Shown one piece after another: positions 37,533 through 45,493 of a stretch of 64,000 nucleotides of DNA (position 1 is its first letter; each line of letters opens with the position of its first letter). Position numbers and translations under genes: made by a program. Where the stretch lies: the NCBI GenBank assembly GCA_014237855.1, contig JABACD010000002.1, positions 1 to 64,000 of the forward strand, read 5' to 3'. Source of the stretch: Planctomycetota bacterium. GTDB lineage: Bacteria > Planctomycetota > UBA1135 > GCA-002686595. Under the pieces are notes generated by a model. It did not search any database. It was not told the origin of the DNA and saw nothing but the letters and a program-made list of their open reading frames with translations.

Positions 37533-39196
37533 TGAAGAAGCAGCTTCTGGTATCGATCGCTCTGTCGAGCCTCTGTGTTGGTAGCCACGCCTCCGAGGGG
37601 TTGGCTCGACCCAACATCGTCTGGTTGGTGGCGGAGGACATGAGTCCGTGGATTGCCTGCTATGGCGATGAGACGGTGCCGACACCCAATCTCGACCGTC
37701 TGGCAAGGGAGGGGGTTCGCTATGCAAGCGCCTTTGCCAGCTCTCCGGTCTGTGCTGCTGCGCGCTCGTCCCTGATCACGGGCATGTACGCCACACGCAT
37801 CGGCACCATGCACCACCGCACGGGCAAGCCCAGCAAGGCTGCGATCGAGGCCGACCCCGAGGCTTATGCGGATATTCCCAGCTACGAGGGTGTCCCGCCG
37901 GAGTTCGTGCGTTGCTTCCCGGAGCACCTGCGCCGGGCGGGCTACTACTGCACCAATGCCAGCAAGCGCGACTACCAGTTCAAGGCGCCTGTCACGACCT
38001 GGGATCATTCGGGTGGCCGTGCGCATTGGCGAAATCGGGGTGAGGGCCAACCCTTCTTCTCGGTGTTCAACTTCGGTGGCACACACGAGAGCCAGGCCTT
38101 CCCCGGGGCCAAGCGGCGACCCTCCGTGGTCCGACCAGAGGAAGTGCCGCTCCCGCCCTTCTATCCAGATACCGAGGCCGTTCGAGATGCCATGGCTCGG
38201 ACCTATGACAACATCGCGGAGCTGGACGCCTGGATAGGAAAGCGCCTCTCGGAGCTGGAGAAAGCGGATCTCCTGGACGAGACGATCGTCTTCTTCTACT
38301 CCGACCATGGGGTGGGGCTTCCCCGAGGTAAGCGGTCGGTCTACGACACGGGCACGCGAGTTCCGCTCCTCGTTCGCTTTCCAGATGGCCAAGCTGCGGG
38401 AACGACGGAGAGTCGGGTCGTCAGCTTTGTGGACCTGGGACCGACCGTGCTCTCGTTGGCGGGAATCCTCCCCGATGACCGACTGGACGGGGTCCCCTTC
38501 CTCGGCGAGTATCGTCGACCGGGGAGTGGACTCGCCTTCACCCATGCGGACCGCTTCGACTCCGTGCGCGAGCAGACCCGCAGTGTGAGCGATGGTCGCT
38601 TTCGTTACGTGCGGAACTACTCCACGGACCTGCCCTACTTGCTCCCCGTCGCCTACCGCGAACGCATTCCGATGACAGCCGATCTCTACGCCCTGCGTGA
38701 GACTGGTCCTGAGCGACCGGAGCAGTGGCAGATGACTGTCAGCCAGCGCCCGCTGGAAGAGCTCTACGATAGTGCGACCGATCCCTGGGAGGTCGACAAC
38801 CTGGCGGCAGAGCCTCAGCACCTCGAACGCATGGCCGAGCTTCGCACTGCCCTCGATGATTGGATCGAGGACACTGGAGACCTGGGCTTCGTTCTACCCG
38901 AGTCGCGCCTGGTCCGTGAGGTCCTCTGGCCGCCGGAAGGGCTGCAGCCAGCCACCGCAGCTCCCTCGCTGGACTTCGACGTGCAGAGCGACCTGCCGGT
39001 CCTGAGCTTCAGCTGTGCCACCCCCGGCGCCTCGATCGGCTTTCGCTGGATGGAGTCGGGGCAAGAGCGGTCCGGGCCCTGGACCCTGGCCGACGGCCCC
39101 TTCGAAGTGCCCGACACCCCCGGTTATCTGGAGGTTCAGGCTCACCGGATCGGCTACTTGCCAGCCAATGAGATCTTGATGTTTGGCGACCGCTGA
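37532..39196 (+). CDS. secreted sulfatase, heparan N-sulfatase-like, CxAxR type
   Basis: 554 residues from ATG 37532 (overlap TGATG with the SDR-like gene). Signal peptide MKKQLLVSIALSSLCVGSHA. Sulfatase features: RPNIVWLVAEDMSPW with a metal-binding acidic pair, formylglycine site Cys74-Ala-Ala-Ala-Arg in SSPVCAAARSSLITGMYATR, TVFFYSDHGVGLPRGKRSVYDTGTRVPLLVRFPDG, and ELYDSATDPWEVDNLAAEPQH near the end of the catalytic domain. The Ala in place of Pro is an accepted variant of the (C/S)x(P/A)xR motif. SGGRAHWRNRGEGQPFFSVFNF resembles N-sulfoglucosamine sulfohydrolases. The final 80 residues are an extra beta-rich domain. No formylglycine-generating enzyme is in the window. Confidence 0.94.
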   Translation: MKKQLLVSIALSSLCVGSHASEGLARPNIVWLVAEDMSPWIACYGDETVPTPNLDRLAREGVRYASAFASSPVCAAARSSLITGMYATRIGTMHHRTGKPSKAAIEADPEAYADIPSYEGVPPEFVRCFPEHLRRAGYYCTNASKRDYQFKAPVTTWDHSGGRAHWRNRGEGQPFFSVFNFGGTHESQAFPGAKRRPSVVRPEEVPLPPFYPDTEAVRDAMARTYDNIAELDAWIGKRLSELEKADLLDETIVFFYSDHGVGLPRGKRSVYDTGTRVPLLVRFPDGQAAGTTESRVVSFVDLGPTVLSLAGILPDDRLDGVPFLGEYRRPGSGLAFTHADRFDSVREQTRSVSDGRFRYVRNYSTDLPYLLPVAYRERIPMTADLYALRETGPERPEQWQMTVSQRPLEELYDSATDPWEVDNLAAEPQHLERMAELRTALDDWIEDTGDLGFVLPESRLVREVLWPPEGLQPATAAPSLDFDVQSDLPVLSFSCATPGASIGFRWMESGQERSGPWTLADGPFEVPDTPGYLEVQAHRIGYLPANEILMFGDR

Positions 39197-39228
39197 CTGG
39201 AGCCTAGGTCTTACTTGCCAGGCTGAGG

Positions 39229-41217
39229 TTACTCCTCGTCGATCTCTCGGATGAAGATGTTGCGGAACCAGGCGAAGTCCTTCACTTCCTTGTCGGCGAT
39301 TCCATGGCGTTGCAGGCCGATGAAGCCCCGCTCGGCGCGCTCAGCAAAGGGTGGCTTGGCGTCCAGCTCAAAGGTGTCGACGTCGTAGAGCAGGTAGCCG
39401 TTCAAACGTGCAGAGATCCGTGAGCCTACATATCGCACGAGGTATGTATTCCAGTCTCCAAGTGGGCGTAAGGCGGACTTGATCCTGGGTGCCATGGCGC
39501 CGTAGAGCCCGCCGCTGAACTGGTAGGGTTGCAGCTTGGAGTCCGTCAGGGTCTCCCAGTTGAAGTCATCGATGATCTGGATCTCGCATCCTGAGTAGGC
39601 TGGATCGCCTTCCGGAGCCGCACGCAGGAAGAGGCCACTGTTAGCGCCCTTGGCGATCTTGAAGTCCAGCCGTAGCTCGAAGTTACGGTACAGGCCCAGG
39701 CTCCTGATCTCTCCGCCTCCACCTTCGTTGGGAAAGATCATCACTCCCTCTTCGACACGGTAGCTCGCGGGGCCTGGCCGCGGATCCCACCCATCAAGGT
39801 TGAGGCCATTGAAGAGTGGGGTCCAACCGGCAGCAGTGGCCGCCTCGGTCGGGGTGAGGACTCCGCGGTCATTCACGGTGAAGAGCTCGCTGTCGTAGTG
39901 GGGCAACTCGCGGATCCGCAAGTTGCGGAACATCGCGCGTTGTGTCTCAGGGACGTTCTCACCACCGTGAACCTGGATTCCGATCAGCCCCGTGTCGGCA
40001 AAGCCCTCGCTGCCCTTGGGGGTGACGTAGTCGGCTAGCAGCTCTCCGTCGAGCCAGGCAGTGACGTGCATGTCATTGTCGACGCAGCGGACGACAACCT
40101 GATTCCACTGGTCACGCTTCAGCAGGTCCGTGCTATCGGGGTTCTGCTGCAGGAATCCGTCAGCATAGATTCCGCCAATCTGTCCACCAGGTCGGTAGTC
40201 CAGGGTGACCTGAATTCCCTTACCGCCACCCCTGGGAACCATGTGAAGGAAGACGCCCGAGTCAAAGGGGTAGTCAATGAGTGTCTCGAAGGACAGGATG
40301 AAGTTGTCGTAGGGGCGGTTGGTGTACAGCAGCCCGCCGGACTTCGCGGGGCCCTGGCGACCGACGATTACACCGTCTTCGACGGTCCAGCGGGCGTTAC
40401 CGTCGTAGCGACCGCCATGGTTGGTCCAGCCCTCCAGGGACTCACCATCGAAGATGGAGACGGAGTTGCTCTCGTCGAGCACGGGAACGGGCTCCTTACC
40501 GGTGAGGTCCTCGCGGCCCAGGCACCAGAACACCGCCCTCGCCAGCATCTCACGGAAGGCGGGCTCGGCGAAGTCCTGGGGAGTGCCCAGTGTCGTTGCG
40601 AAGGAAGAGCTACCGCGAAATCCGGTGGTCCAGGCAACGGGCTCTGCCTCGCGGACCCCGACCACCTTGCCCATCAAGAGCGGTGTTGCGGTTTCTGCCA
40701 GCGGCAGGACACGGTAGAGCGGCCCGTGGGCCTTGAAGCTCGCCAGGTCCAGGCCGGCAACAAGCGGGTGCTCGATCGCCGCAGGGGGGCGGCGCACGCT
40801 GGGGCTGCCCTTGTCTTCCCAGACACCGAGAAAGTTCGCAGCCACACAGCCGTGACTGTACTCGTCCAGATCTTCGAAGCCGTTGCAGCCACTTCGAATG
40901 GCGAGGATTGGCCGTCCGCTCGCGATGTAGCCCTCGATAACAGCACGATTCTCCGCGTCGAGGGTATGGCTGTCACTGAAGACAACCAGGAGGTCGGCTT
41001 CACTCAGGCTGGCGAGTCCCTCGAAGGCACCCTGGTCGTTGGGGGTCAGGATCTGGCACTCGAGCTCGAAGGCTCCGGCCAACTTGTCGGCCACGAAGTT
41101 CTCCAGCGACTGTTGGGCCTGATTCTCCTCGTCCGCGGCGAGCAAGACCACCTGGTCAGCGTTTGATGAGCCAGCGATCAGCAGGGTCATCAGGATTCCA
41201 GTCGTCGTGTGATTCAT
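39229..41217 (-). CDS. secreted fusion: ThuA-like domain plus two DUF1080 domains
   Basis: 662 residues with signal peptide (TTGILMTLLIAGSSNA). Residues about 20-235 look like a ThuA-like class I glutamine-amidotransferase fold: DQVVLLAADEENQ, LSEADLLVVFSDSHTLD, GRPILAIRSGCNGFEDL, AIEHPLVAGLDLASF, TPLLMGKVVG, ARAVFWCLGRED. DUF1080 copy 1, about 250-430: VSIFDGESLEGWTNHGG, GGLLYTNRPYDNFILSFE, PFDSGVFLHMVPRGGGKG. Copy 2, about 455-655: TPLFNGLNLDGWDPR, GGGGEIRSLGLYRNFELRL, ANSGLFLRAAPEGDPAYSG, GFIGLQRHG. The domain combination fits processing of 3-keto-glycosides; ThuA is tied to trehalose 3-oxidation in rhizobia. Activity of each domain is unproven. Confidence 0.92.
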   Translation of the reverse strand: MNHTTTGILMTLLIAGSSNADQVVLLAADEENQAQQSLENFVADKLAGAFELECQILTPNDQGAFEGLASLSEADLLVVFSDSHTLDAENRAVIEGYIASGRPILAIRSGCNGFEDLDEYSHGCVAANFLGVWEDKGSPSVRRPPAAIEHPLVAGLDLASFKAHGPLYRVLPLAETATPLLMGKVVGVREAEPVAWTTGFRGSSSFATTLGTPQDFAEPAFREMLARAVFWCLGREDLTGKEPVPVLDESNSVSIFDGESLEGWTNHGGRYDGNARWTVEDGVIVGRQGPAKSGGLLYTNRPYDNFILSFETLIDYPFDSGVFLHMVPRGGGKGIQVTLDYRPGGQIGGIYADGFLQQNPDSTDLLKRDQWNQVVVRCVDNDMHVTAWLDGELLADYVTPKGSEGFADTGLIGIQVHGGENVPETQRAMFRNLRIRELPHYDSELFTVNDRGVLTPTEAATAAGWTPLFNGLNLDGWDPRPGPASYRVEEGVMIFPNEGGGGEIRSLGLYRNFELRLDFKIAKGANSGLFLRAAPEGDPAYSGCEIQIIDDFNWETLTDSKLQPYQFSGGLYGAMAPRIKSALRPLGDWNTYLVRYVGSRISARLNGYLLYDVDTFELDAKPPFAERAERGFIGLQRHGIADKEVKDFAWFRNIFIREIDEE

Positions 41218-41433
41218 GTTCAGCTCGTTTGGATCTCGTTCAGGTGGCGACGACTCTTGTCAGTATCTCGGAGTTGCTTCTCGATCCGAACTCCTGGTCG
41301 AGCGCTTCCGCGGCCTTGGCAGGGGTCTTGAAGGTAAGTGGAGGTCCCGGGGCCGATTGGATTATGGCAGAGTGGTCTTTGGGTGTGCCGCACATCCTAC
41401 CCAGCGACTCCCCTGGGGCTCCACAGGCTCCCC

Positions 41434-42147
41434 CTACTCGAACTCGATCCCCATCGCAGCCAGCTGCTTCTCGGCCTGTGGCGCCCAGCCGCGATTCGCC
41501 ATGGGACTGGCAGGGCTGGGGTGCAAGATGGTCCCAAACTCGCAGTCAGAGTCCACCAGGACCTCTCGAGCTCGCTTCTCTGCAAACTTCCCCACGCCGA
41601 TCACCAGCTTGGGCTCGAGGTGCTCGACTAGCTGGATCAGCGCCCTATCACAGGCGGCGAACAGAGGCTCACGCTCAGCAGCAGGAAGCTTATCGGGAGT
41701 TCGATTTCGTCCGGACTCCTCGAGGAACACCAGCGGGCAGTAATTCCAGATGAAGAAGCGCTCGAAGAAGGCCTCGGGAGAGTCGAAGCGCTCCTGAGCC
41801 CAGCCCCACAGGCGTCGACCACTCACCTCGCTGCGGGTGCAATCGAAGCCCTGGATCGGGCGCCTGGGGTGCTCGACCCTTGGCTTGCCAACGCGCTCCT
41901 CGATACCCAGCCACTCGCGGACGGCGTTCACCTCGCCGAAGGGAACTCCGGTCTGGGCCATGCCGAAGGGACCGGGGTTCATGCCCAGCATCAGAGCCTC
42001 GATGCCCCTGCTCGCGAAGCGCTCGATGTATCGGGAGTGTGACTTCTTGGCGTAGGCCAGAGGATTGTAAACGTGAGTCACCGGCTCGCCGAACTCGAGG
42101 GCGTCCACGGTCCGGGTAAGGGCCGAGGCGATGCGTGCCGGCTTCAT
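41434..42147 (-). CDS. SMUG1-like uracil-DNA glycosylase
   Basis: 237 residues. Removes uracil and oxidised pyrimidines such as 5-hydroxymethyluracil from DNA. The family-defining block LGMNPGPFGMAQTGVPFGE contains Asn57, the expected water-activating residue, and the C-terminal active site is His209-Pro-Ser-Pro in LHPSPASPMANRGW. Other shared stretches: HPRRPIQGFDCTRSEVSG, WNYCPLVFLEESGRNRTP, VIGVGKFAEKRARE. The resemblance to the vertebrate SMUG1 pattern is striking across the whole length. Cytosolic. It lies 18 bases downstream of the zinc-ribbon membrane protein gene and may be co-transcribed with it. Confidence 0.95.
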   Translation of the reverse strand: MKPARIASALTRTVDALEFGEPVTHVYNPLAYAKKSHSRYIERFASRGIEALMLGMNPGPFGMAQTGVPFGEVNAVREWLGIEERVGKPRVEHPRRPIQGFDCTRSEVSGRRLWGWAQERFDSPEAFFERFFIWNYCPLVFLEESGRNRTPDKLPAAEREPLFAACDRALIQLVEHLEPKLVIGVGKFAEKRAREVLVDSDCEFGTILHPSPASPMANRGWAPQAEKQLAAMGIEFE

Positions 42148-42165
42148 CCTCGCGTGCCTACCAGC

Positions 42166-42819
42166 TCAGGCACGAACGCGCGTCATGTGGAGCAACTCCT
42201 GCCCGCGGGTGAATGCCACGCCGGTCATGCCGTTGCTGTAGAGCTCCTCGTTCACTCCTCGGCCCGCATAAGAGAACTCGCCCTCGGAACCGTCACCGAA
42301 GGTGATCGTGAAGTAGTAGGTGACCTTGCCACTCTGCGCGAGCGCGGTGTCACTGCGTCGCTGCACGAGGTAGGCGCTGCGGGCGATGATCCTCTGCTTG
42401 TCCAGGCGTCTTGAAGTACTCAGTCCGAGGATCAGCCATATGGCACCGAGGGCACTCAGGGCTGTGCCTCCTGTGCGTAGTGTCAACCCAAGCAAACCCT
42501 CGGCGACTGTCATGGAGGTACCCAGGAGGATCAACCCGATGATCAGGAACACCCTGCCCTGGCCCAGTTGATTGCGTGCTTGGGCGTACTCGGGTGTCCA
42601 CGGAGGAGTCTCCTGCAGGGCCTCCTTGAACTCCGGCTTCTCCTCGAGTCCAAGCAGACGCTTGACGATTGGGTTGCGGTCCTGCTCCAGGCCTGGGCTC
42701 TTCTGGAGAGGGGAGGCGCAATAGGGGCAAAGGGACATCCCCGCCTTGGGGATCTTTGCGCCGCACTCCGGGCAGACGGTGACGGCGTCCTTGGCCGTGG
42801 GATTCGTGGTGGAAGCCAT
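42166..42819 (-). CDS. zinc-ribbon membrane protein of unknown function
   Basis: 217 residues. Residues 16-34 form a zinc ribbon with ligands Cys16, Cys19, Cys31 and Cys34 (CPECG...CPYC). Two transmembrane helices follow at about 91-110 (FLIIGLILLGTSMTVAEGLL) and 117-135 (GGTALSALGAIWLILGL), then a soluble C-terminal domain (about 145-217) with YYFTITFGDGSEGEFSYAG, resembling a DUF3592-type beta domain. The ribbon may bind nucleic acid or protein at the membrane face. Function unknown. Upstream of the uracil glycosylase gene in the same direction. Confidence 0.85.
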   Translation of the reverse strand: MASTTNPTAKDAVTVCPECGAKIPKAGMSLCPYCASPLQKSPGLEQDRNPIVKRLLGLEEKPEFKEALQETPPWTPEYAQARNQLGQGRVFLIIGLILLGTSMTVAEGLLGLTLRTGGTALSALGAIWLILGLSTSRRLDKQRIIARSAYLVQRRSDTALAQSGKVTYYFTITFGDGSEGEFSYAGRGVNEELYSNGMTGVAFTRGQELLHMTRVRA

Positions 42820-42887
42820 GGGCGCGTAATTCTATAGCCAGGGAGGCCATCATGCCCGCCCCTCTTTCTGCACATTGCGAGAGGCAA

Positions 42888-42921
42888 TTGAAGAGGCCCG
42901 GCAATCGCCGGGCCTCTTCAA
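42888..42921 (-). terminator. perfect 15-base-pair hairpin after the AAA+ ATPase gene
   Basis: TTGAAGAGGCCCGGC (42888-42902), loop of 4, then GCCGGGCCTCTTCAA (42907-42921), perfectly paired. It starts 27 bases past the stop of the minus-strand AAA+ gene and precedes the next minus-strand gene. Only a short T-run (two to three T) follows, so it may work as an intrinsic terminator with help or as an RNA-stabilising structure. Confidence 0.72.
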
Positions 42922-42947
42922 CGGGTGAAGCCTCTCGGATGCCCGCG

Positions 42948-44705
42948 TCAGACCTCGTAGACCCCAACCCGGCTGGCACGCTCGCCCAGTTCCGCCAATC
43001 GGGCGGCGGTCCGGATGAACTTCTTGCCGGGGCCTTCACTCCAGTTGATGAGTTCGTGGCCGTGCTCCTCGGACAGTCCGTCTATCTTCAGCAGCTCCAT
43101 CTTGCTCAGGATTTCCTGGCAGAGCACCAGATCGAGGGTCTTCCAGTTGTCGACTCCGAGCTCCTTGATGCGCTCCAGGCAGTTGGAGATGGAATTCGCC
43201 GTGGTCAGGTTGATTCCGGCCAGGAAGGGGCGGGTGCAGCGGTCCAGAGCGACCAACCCCTCGATCTGCTTGGTGGTCAGCGAGGCTCCCGAGAGGCGCA
43301 GGGCATCGGCGGTGGAGATGGTCAGCTCCACGATTCCAACGTCATCGAGCAGGCGTGCGGTCAGGGACTCAGGCCTCAGTGGCTCGTCCACGGTGGCGAC
43401 GAAGCGGACTGTCGGAGAGAGGAAGAGCCGGGGCTCGGCTCCTGGCGCCCAGCCTCGTACGGCCTTGCCACCGAAGTCGATGGTGCGGTCTCTGGTCGAG
43501 GTTGCGGGGTACTGCAGACGAATACGTATTTCCGACAGCCAGTCCTCCGGCGGGCAGAGGTCGAAGTTCTCGAAGACCACGACGCGGGTCTCGAAGTCGC
43601 CCGCGAGCCAGGCCAGTTCGGCAGCACGCATGAAATTGGTGAAGCGAGTCGGCTCGAAGATTCCCGTGGACTTGTTGAGGGTGCCGAACAGGTGCTCAGG
43701 GCTCGCCCAGTTGGCGCCGACCGGAACCACAAGGCTGCGCTCTCTTTGAGGGTCGTCAATGAACTCGAGTGCCAGGGTGCTCTTCCCGACGCCCGCGTGC
43801 CCGGTCAGGAGCACTAGGGGGTGGGTCATGGCAGCCACCTGCAGCGAGCGTAGGGTGCGGGTCCCGTAGATCTGCTCGATCCTCTCGCGCCTCGACTCGT
43901 CGATCATCGGGAAGCTGTCCGGCGGTTCGACTGAGGGGGCCTTGGGCGGCAGCGGGATCAATCGCTGGGCGAGTTCAGGCTCGGGCTCGGGGGCCTCTAC
44001 CGAGGACTCCGACTGCTTGGGCTCCTTGGTGACACCTGGCCTGGAGTCGCCCATGAGTGCGACGACTCGTTCCTCAGCCCCGGATAGCCACTCGTCCACG
44101 TGGCCGGCGAAGTGTTCGAGGCGCTCTTTTTCTTCCTGCGTCCAGTACTCGGTGACCTCCGTTGCGGACTTCATGGCGGACTCGAAGAGGGTGCCAATGG
44201 CGGCACGATCCACCTGCTTGATGTAGGGCCCTCCTAGATGAATGAAGCGTGGAGCCTGGGTCTCCAACGATCCCATGTAGGCCCAGCCGTCATCGTAGGG
44301 GTGGATTTTCCACTCGATGTGATTGCGTTGCTCGATCCTCTCGGCGGACTCGATGCGGTAGGCGCCGGCCATGTAGGAGCCAACCGGGCGGCCTCCAACC
44401 ATCCCGTGAGGCTCTTCAGCTTGAGGAGCCCAGATCAAGAGGACCTGTTCATCGAAGGCTTCGGGGTGTTTTCCCAGCAGCCAGCCAACTCCACTGTCAG
44501 GAATGATCAGGTGGGGATCGTCTTCATCGAAGAGGTGAAGATGAAAACACCTGGGAGTGCCAGCCTGGCAATACTTCGTTCGGAAGTCGGACTCGATCCC
44601 ACAGGCCCAATCTGCTGCGTCTTCGCAGATTGACCCATCCCATCCGTGTCGATGCGCGTTGGTGCGGCAGCCGAGCGCATTGCCAGGAACGATGTCAAAT
44701 GTCAT
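42948..44705 (-). CDS. McrB-like AAA+ ATPase with Cys/His/Trp-rich N-terminal domain
   Basis: 585 residues from the ATG ending at 44705, chosen because GAAGG lies 7 bases upstream; an in-frame start at 44870 has no such site. Residues 1-60 are rich in Cys (13, 27, 35, 46, 53) and His (18, 20, 55, 57) around HGWDGSICED, and look metal-binding. Residues about 60-175 are a conserved-looking globular domain (LIIPDSGVGWLLG, VLLIWAPQAEEPHGM, VGSYMAGAYRIES, IHLGGPYIKQVD). A Pro/Glu linker (about 225-265) leads to a AAA+ module: Walker A GHAGVGKST with Lys308, ANWASPEHLFGTLNKSTGIF, Walker B region VVVFENFDL (E379-N380) and sensor VRFVATVDEPLRPESLTARLL, most like McrB/MoxR ATPases. The Walker B acidic pair and the arginine-finger DR (here DD) are altered. 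Not recognised as a named system; McrB-type ATPases often power defence nucleases, but none is adjacent. Confidence 0.82.
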   Translation of the reverse strand: MTFDIVPGNALGCRTNAHRHGWDGSICEDAADWACGIESDFRTKYCQAGTPRCFHLHLFDEDDPHLIIPDSGVGWLLGKHPEAFDEQVLLIWAPQAEEPHGMVGGRPVGSYMAGAYRIESAERIEQRNHIEWKIHPYDDGWAYMGSLETQAPRFIHLGGPYIKQVDRAAIGTLFESAMKSATEVTEYWTQEEKERLEHFAGHVDEWLSGAEERVVALMGDSRPGVTKEPKQSESSVEAPEPEPELAQRLIPLPPKAPSVEPPDSFPMIDESRRERIEQIYGTRTLRSLQVAAMTHPLVLLTGHAGVGKSTLALEFIDDPQRERSLVVPVGANWASPEHLFGTLNKSTGIFEPTRFTNFMRAAELAWLAGDFETRVVVFENFDLCPPEDWLSEIRIRLQYPATSTRDRTIDFGGKAVRGWAPGAEPRLFLSPTVRFVATVDEPLRPESLTARLLDDVGIVELTISTADALRLSGASLTTKQIEGLVALDRCTRPFLAGINLTTANSISNCLERIKELGVDNWKTLDLVLCQEILSKMELLKIDGLSEEHGHELINWSEGPGKKFIRTAARLAELGERASRVGVYEV

Positions 44706-44861
44706 TGCTCTGCCTTCTTTAGAAAGGCGCATCTCAGACTGTGAGTGCGCGGAAGAAGCGATCAGGTCGGTGGAGAGACAAACGAGGGTCCGGCCAGGAT
44801 CCCCATGAGGCGATGGTGGAGATGATCCCCGAATAAAGTTTAGGGAAGGGCTCCGAGGGGT

Positions 44862-44877
44862 TGAGTTCAAGAACTCA
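44862..44877. promoter_or_regulatory. perfect palindrome in the AAA+ gene leader
   Basis: TGAGTTC, AA, GAACTCA (7-base arms), 157 bases upstream of the AAA+ start. Downstream on the minus strand is an AT-rich stretch (about 44832-44842) that could hold a promoter. Possible operator. Confidence 0.35.
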
Positions 44878-44930
44878 TCAGCATGAATTAGAAAGATCTT
44901 CGACGGAGGATCTCACCAAATGGAAGATCC

Positions 44931-44951
44931 ATGACTCCAGGCTGGAGTCAT
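44931..44951 (-). promoter_or_regulatory. perfect 10-base-arm palindrome just after the 36-codon gene
   Basis: ATGACTCCAG, G, CTGGAGTCAT. It begins 11 bases past the stop of the small gene at 44963-45073, so it may be a terminator/attenuator hairpin for it or an operator for the AAA+ gene. No T-run follows. A looser repeat, AGATC...GATCT, lies next to it at about 44893-44912. Confidence 0.42.
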
Positions 44952-44962
44952 CTAGCGCCGTA

Positions 44963-45073
44963 CTAGTCCTGCGATCTAACCCGAACTGAGATGGAGCTGA
45001 TCCAGAACCCTGCTGGCTCACTGACGAGTTCTGGCCGAATCGGCGGGAAATTCGAATGAGAGAGAGAGTTCAT
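44963..45073 (-). CDS. candidate 36-residue peptide upstream of the AAA+ ATPase gene
   Basis: A 36-codon frame starting at the ATG ending at 45073, with a textbook Shine-Dalgarno AAGGAG six bases before it, the best one I found in the window. The peptide is Ser/Pro-rich in its first half (PPIRPELV) and has a hydrophobic/basic tail (FWISSISVRVRSQD); no Cys and no membrane helix. It is alone in a 790-base stretch otherwise without genes, followed by a perfect palindrome and then, 258 bases on, the AAA+ gene in the same direction. It could be a leader peptide, a peptide partner or substrate of the ATPase, or chance. No family recognised. Confidence 0.42.
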   Translation of the reverse strand: MNSLSHSNFPPIRPELVSEPAGFWISSISVRVRSQD

Positions 45074-45493
45074 TGTGGGCTCCTTGGATTCATTGACTGC
45101 TCTGCGCGGGGGGAGCGATGTCCAAGGTTTCAGAGTTGCGGGCTCTGTAACGGCGGCACTCTCTCCTCGCGGGGAATCGAAGGAGGTCATCGTGCTCTCA
45201 GGCTGCGTCCCCGATCCAATTGTGCTCGCTGAGAGTCAGCAACTGAGTCGGCGAGAGCGTGGTCTCCTCCTCCAATGCCCTTCTCGCCCAATTCTGTATT
45301 CATTGCCCCGTATTTGTCCAGGGGAGTTTCCGATCGCCCCGTTGCGAGCGGTCGTCATACCGCCCTGGAACGTGCATTGGGGTCAATTTTGGTTCCCCGC
45401 TGATCCTCACCATTCAAGTCGATCAGGGGTTGGCTAGCACTCAGGGGAGGCTTGAGAGTGGCCGTGAGTGTTCTCAGTCGCTAGCTTGCCTGT
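45074..45493. other. intergenic region without recognisable gene
   Basis: 420 bases between the divergent 36-codon gene and the UbiB-type kinase gene. Frames here are short and of biased composition; no RNA gene, promoter consensus or strong repeat was found. It probably holds the divergent promoters. Confidence 0.5.

Noticed and set aside
36869..38821. 650-codon open frame on the minus strand
   Set aside because: It is antisense to the SDR-like and sulfatase genes, whose motifs and coupled start are clear; the translated product has no domain and a composition typical of GC-rich antisense frames.
40066..41166. 366-codon plus-strand frame
   Set aside because: Antisense to the ThuA/DUF1080 fusion; no recognisable domain.
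42852..43817. 321-codon plus-strand frame
   Set aside because: Antisense to the AAA+ module and begins inside the terminator hairpin; composition is that of a shadow frame.
45075..45437. 120-codon plus-strand frame in the intergenic region before the UbiB gene
   Set aside because: No ribosome binding site, no domain, low-complexity GC-rich composition, and it overlaps the divergent small gene's promoter region.
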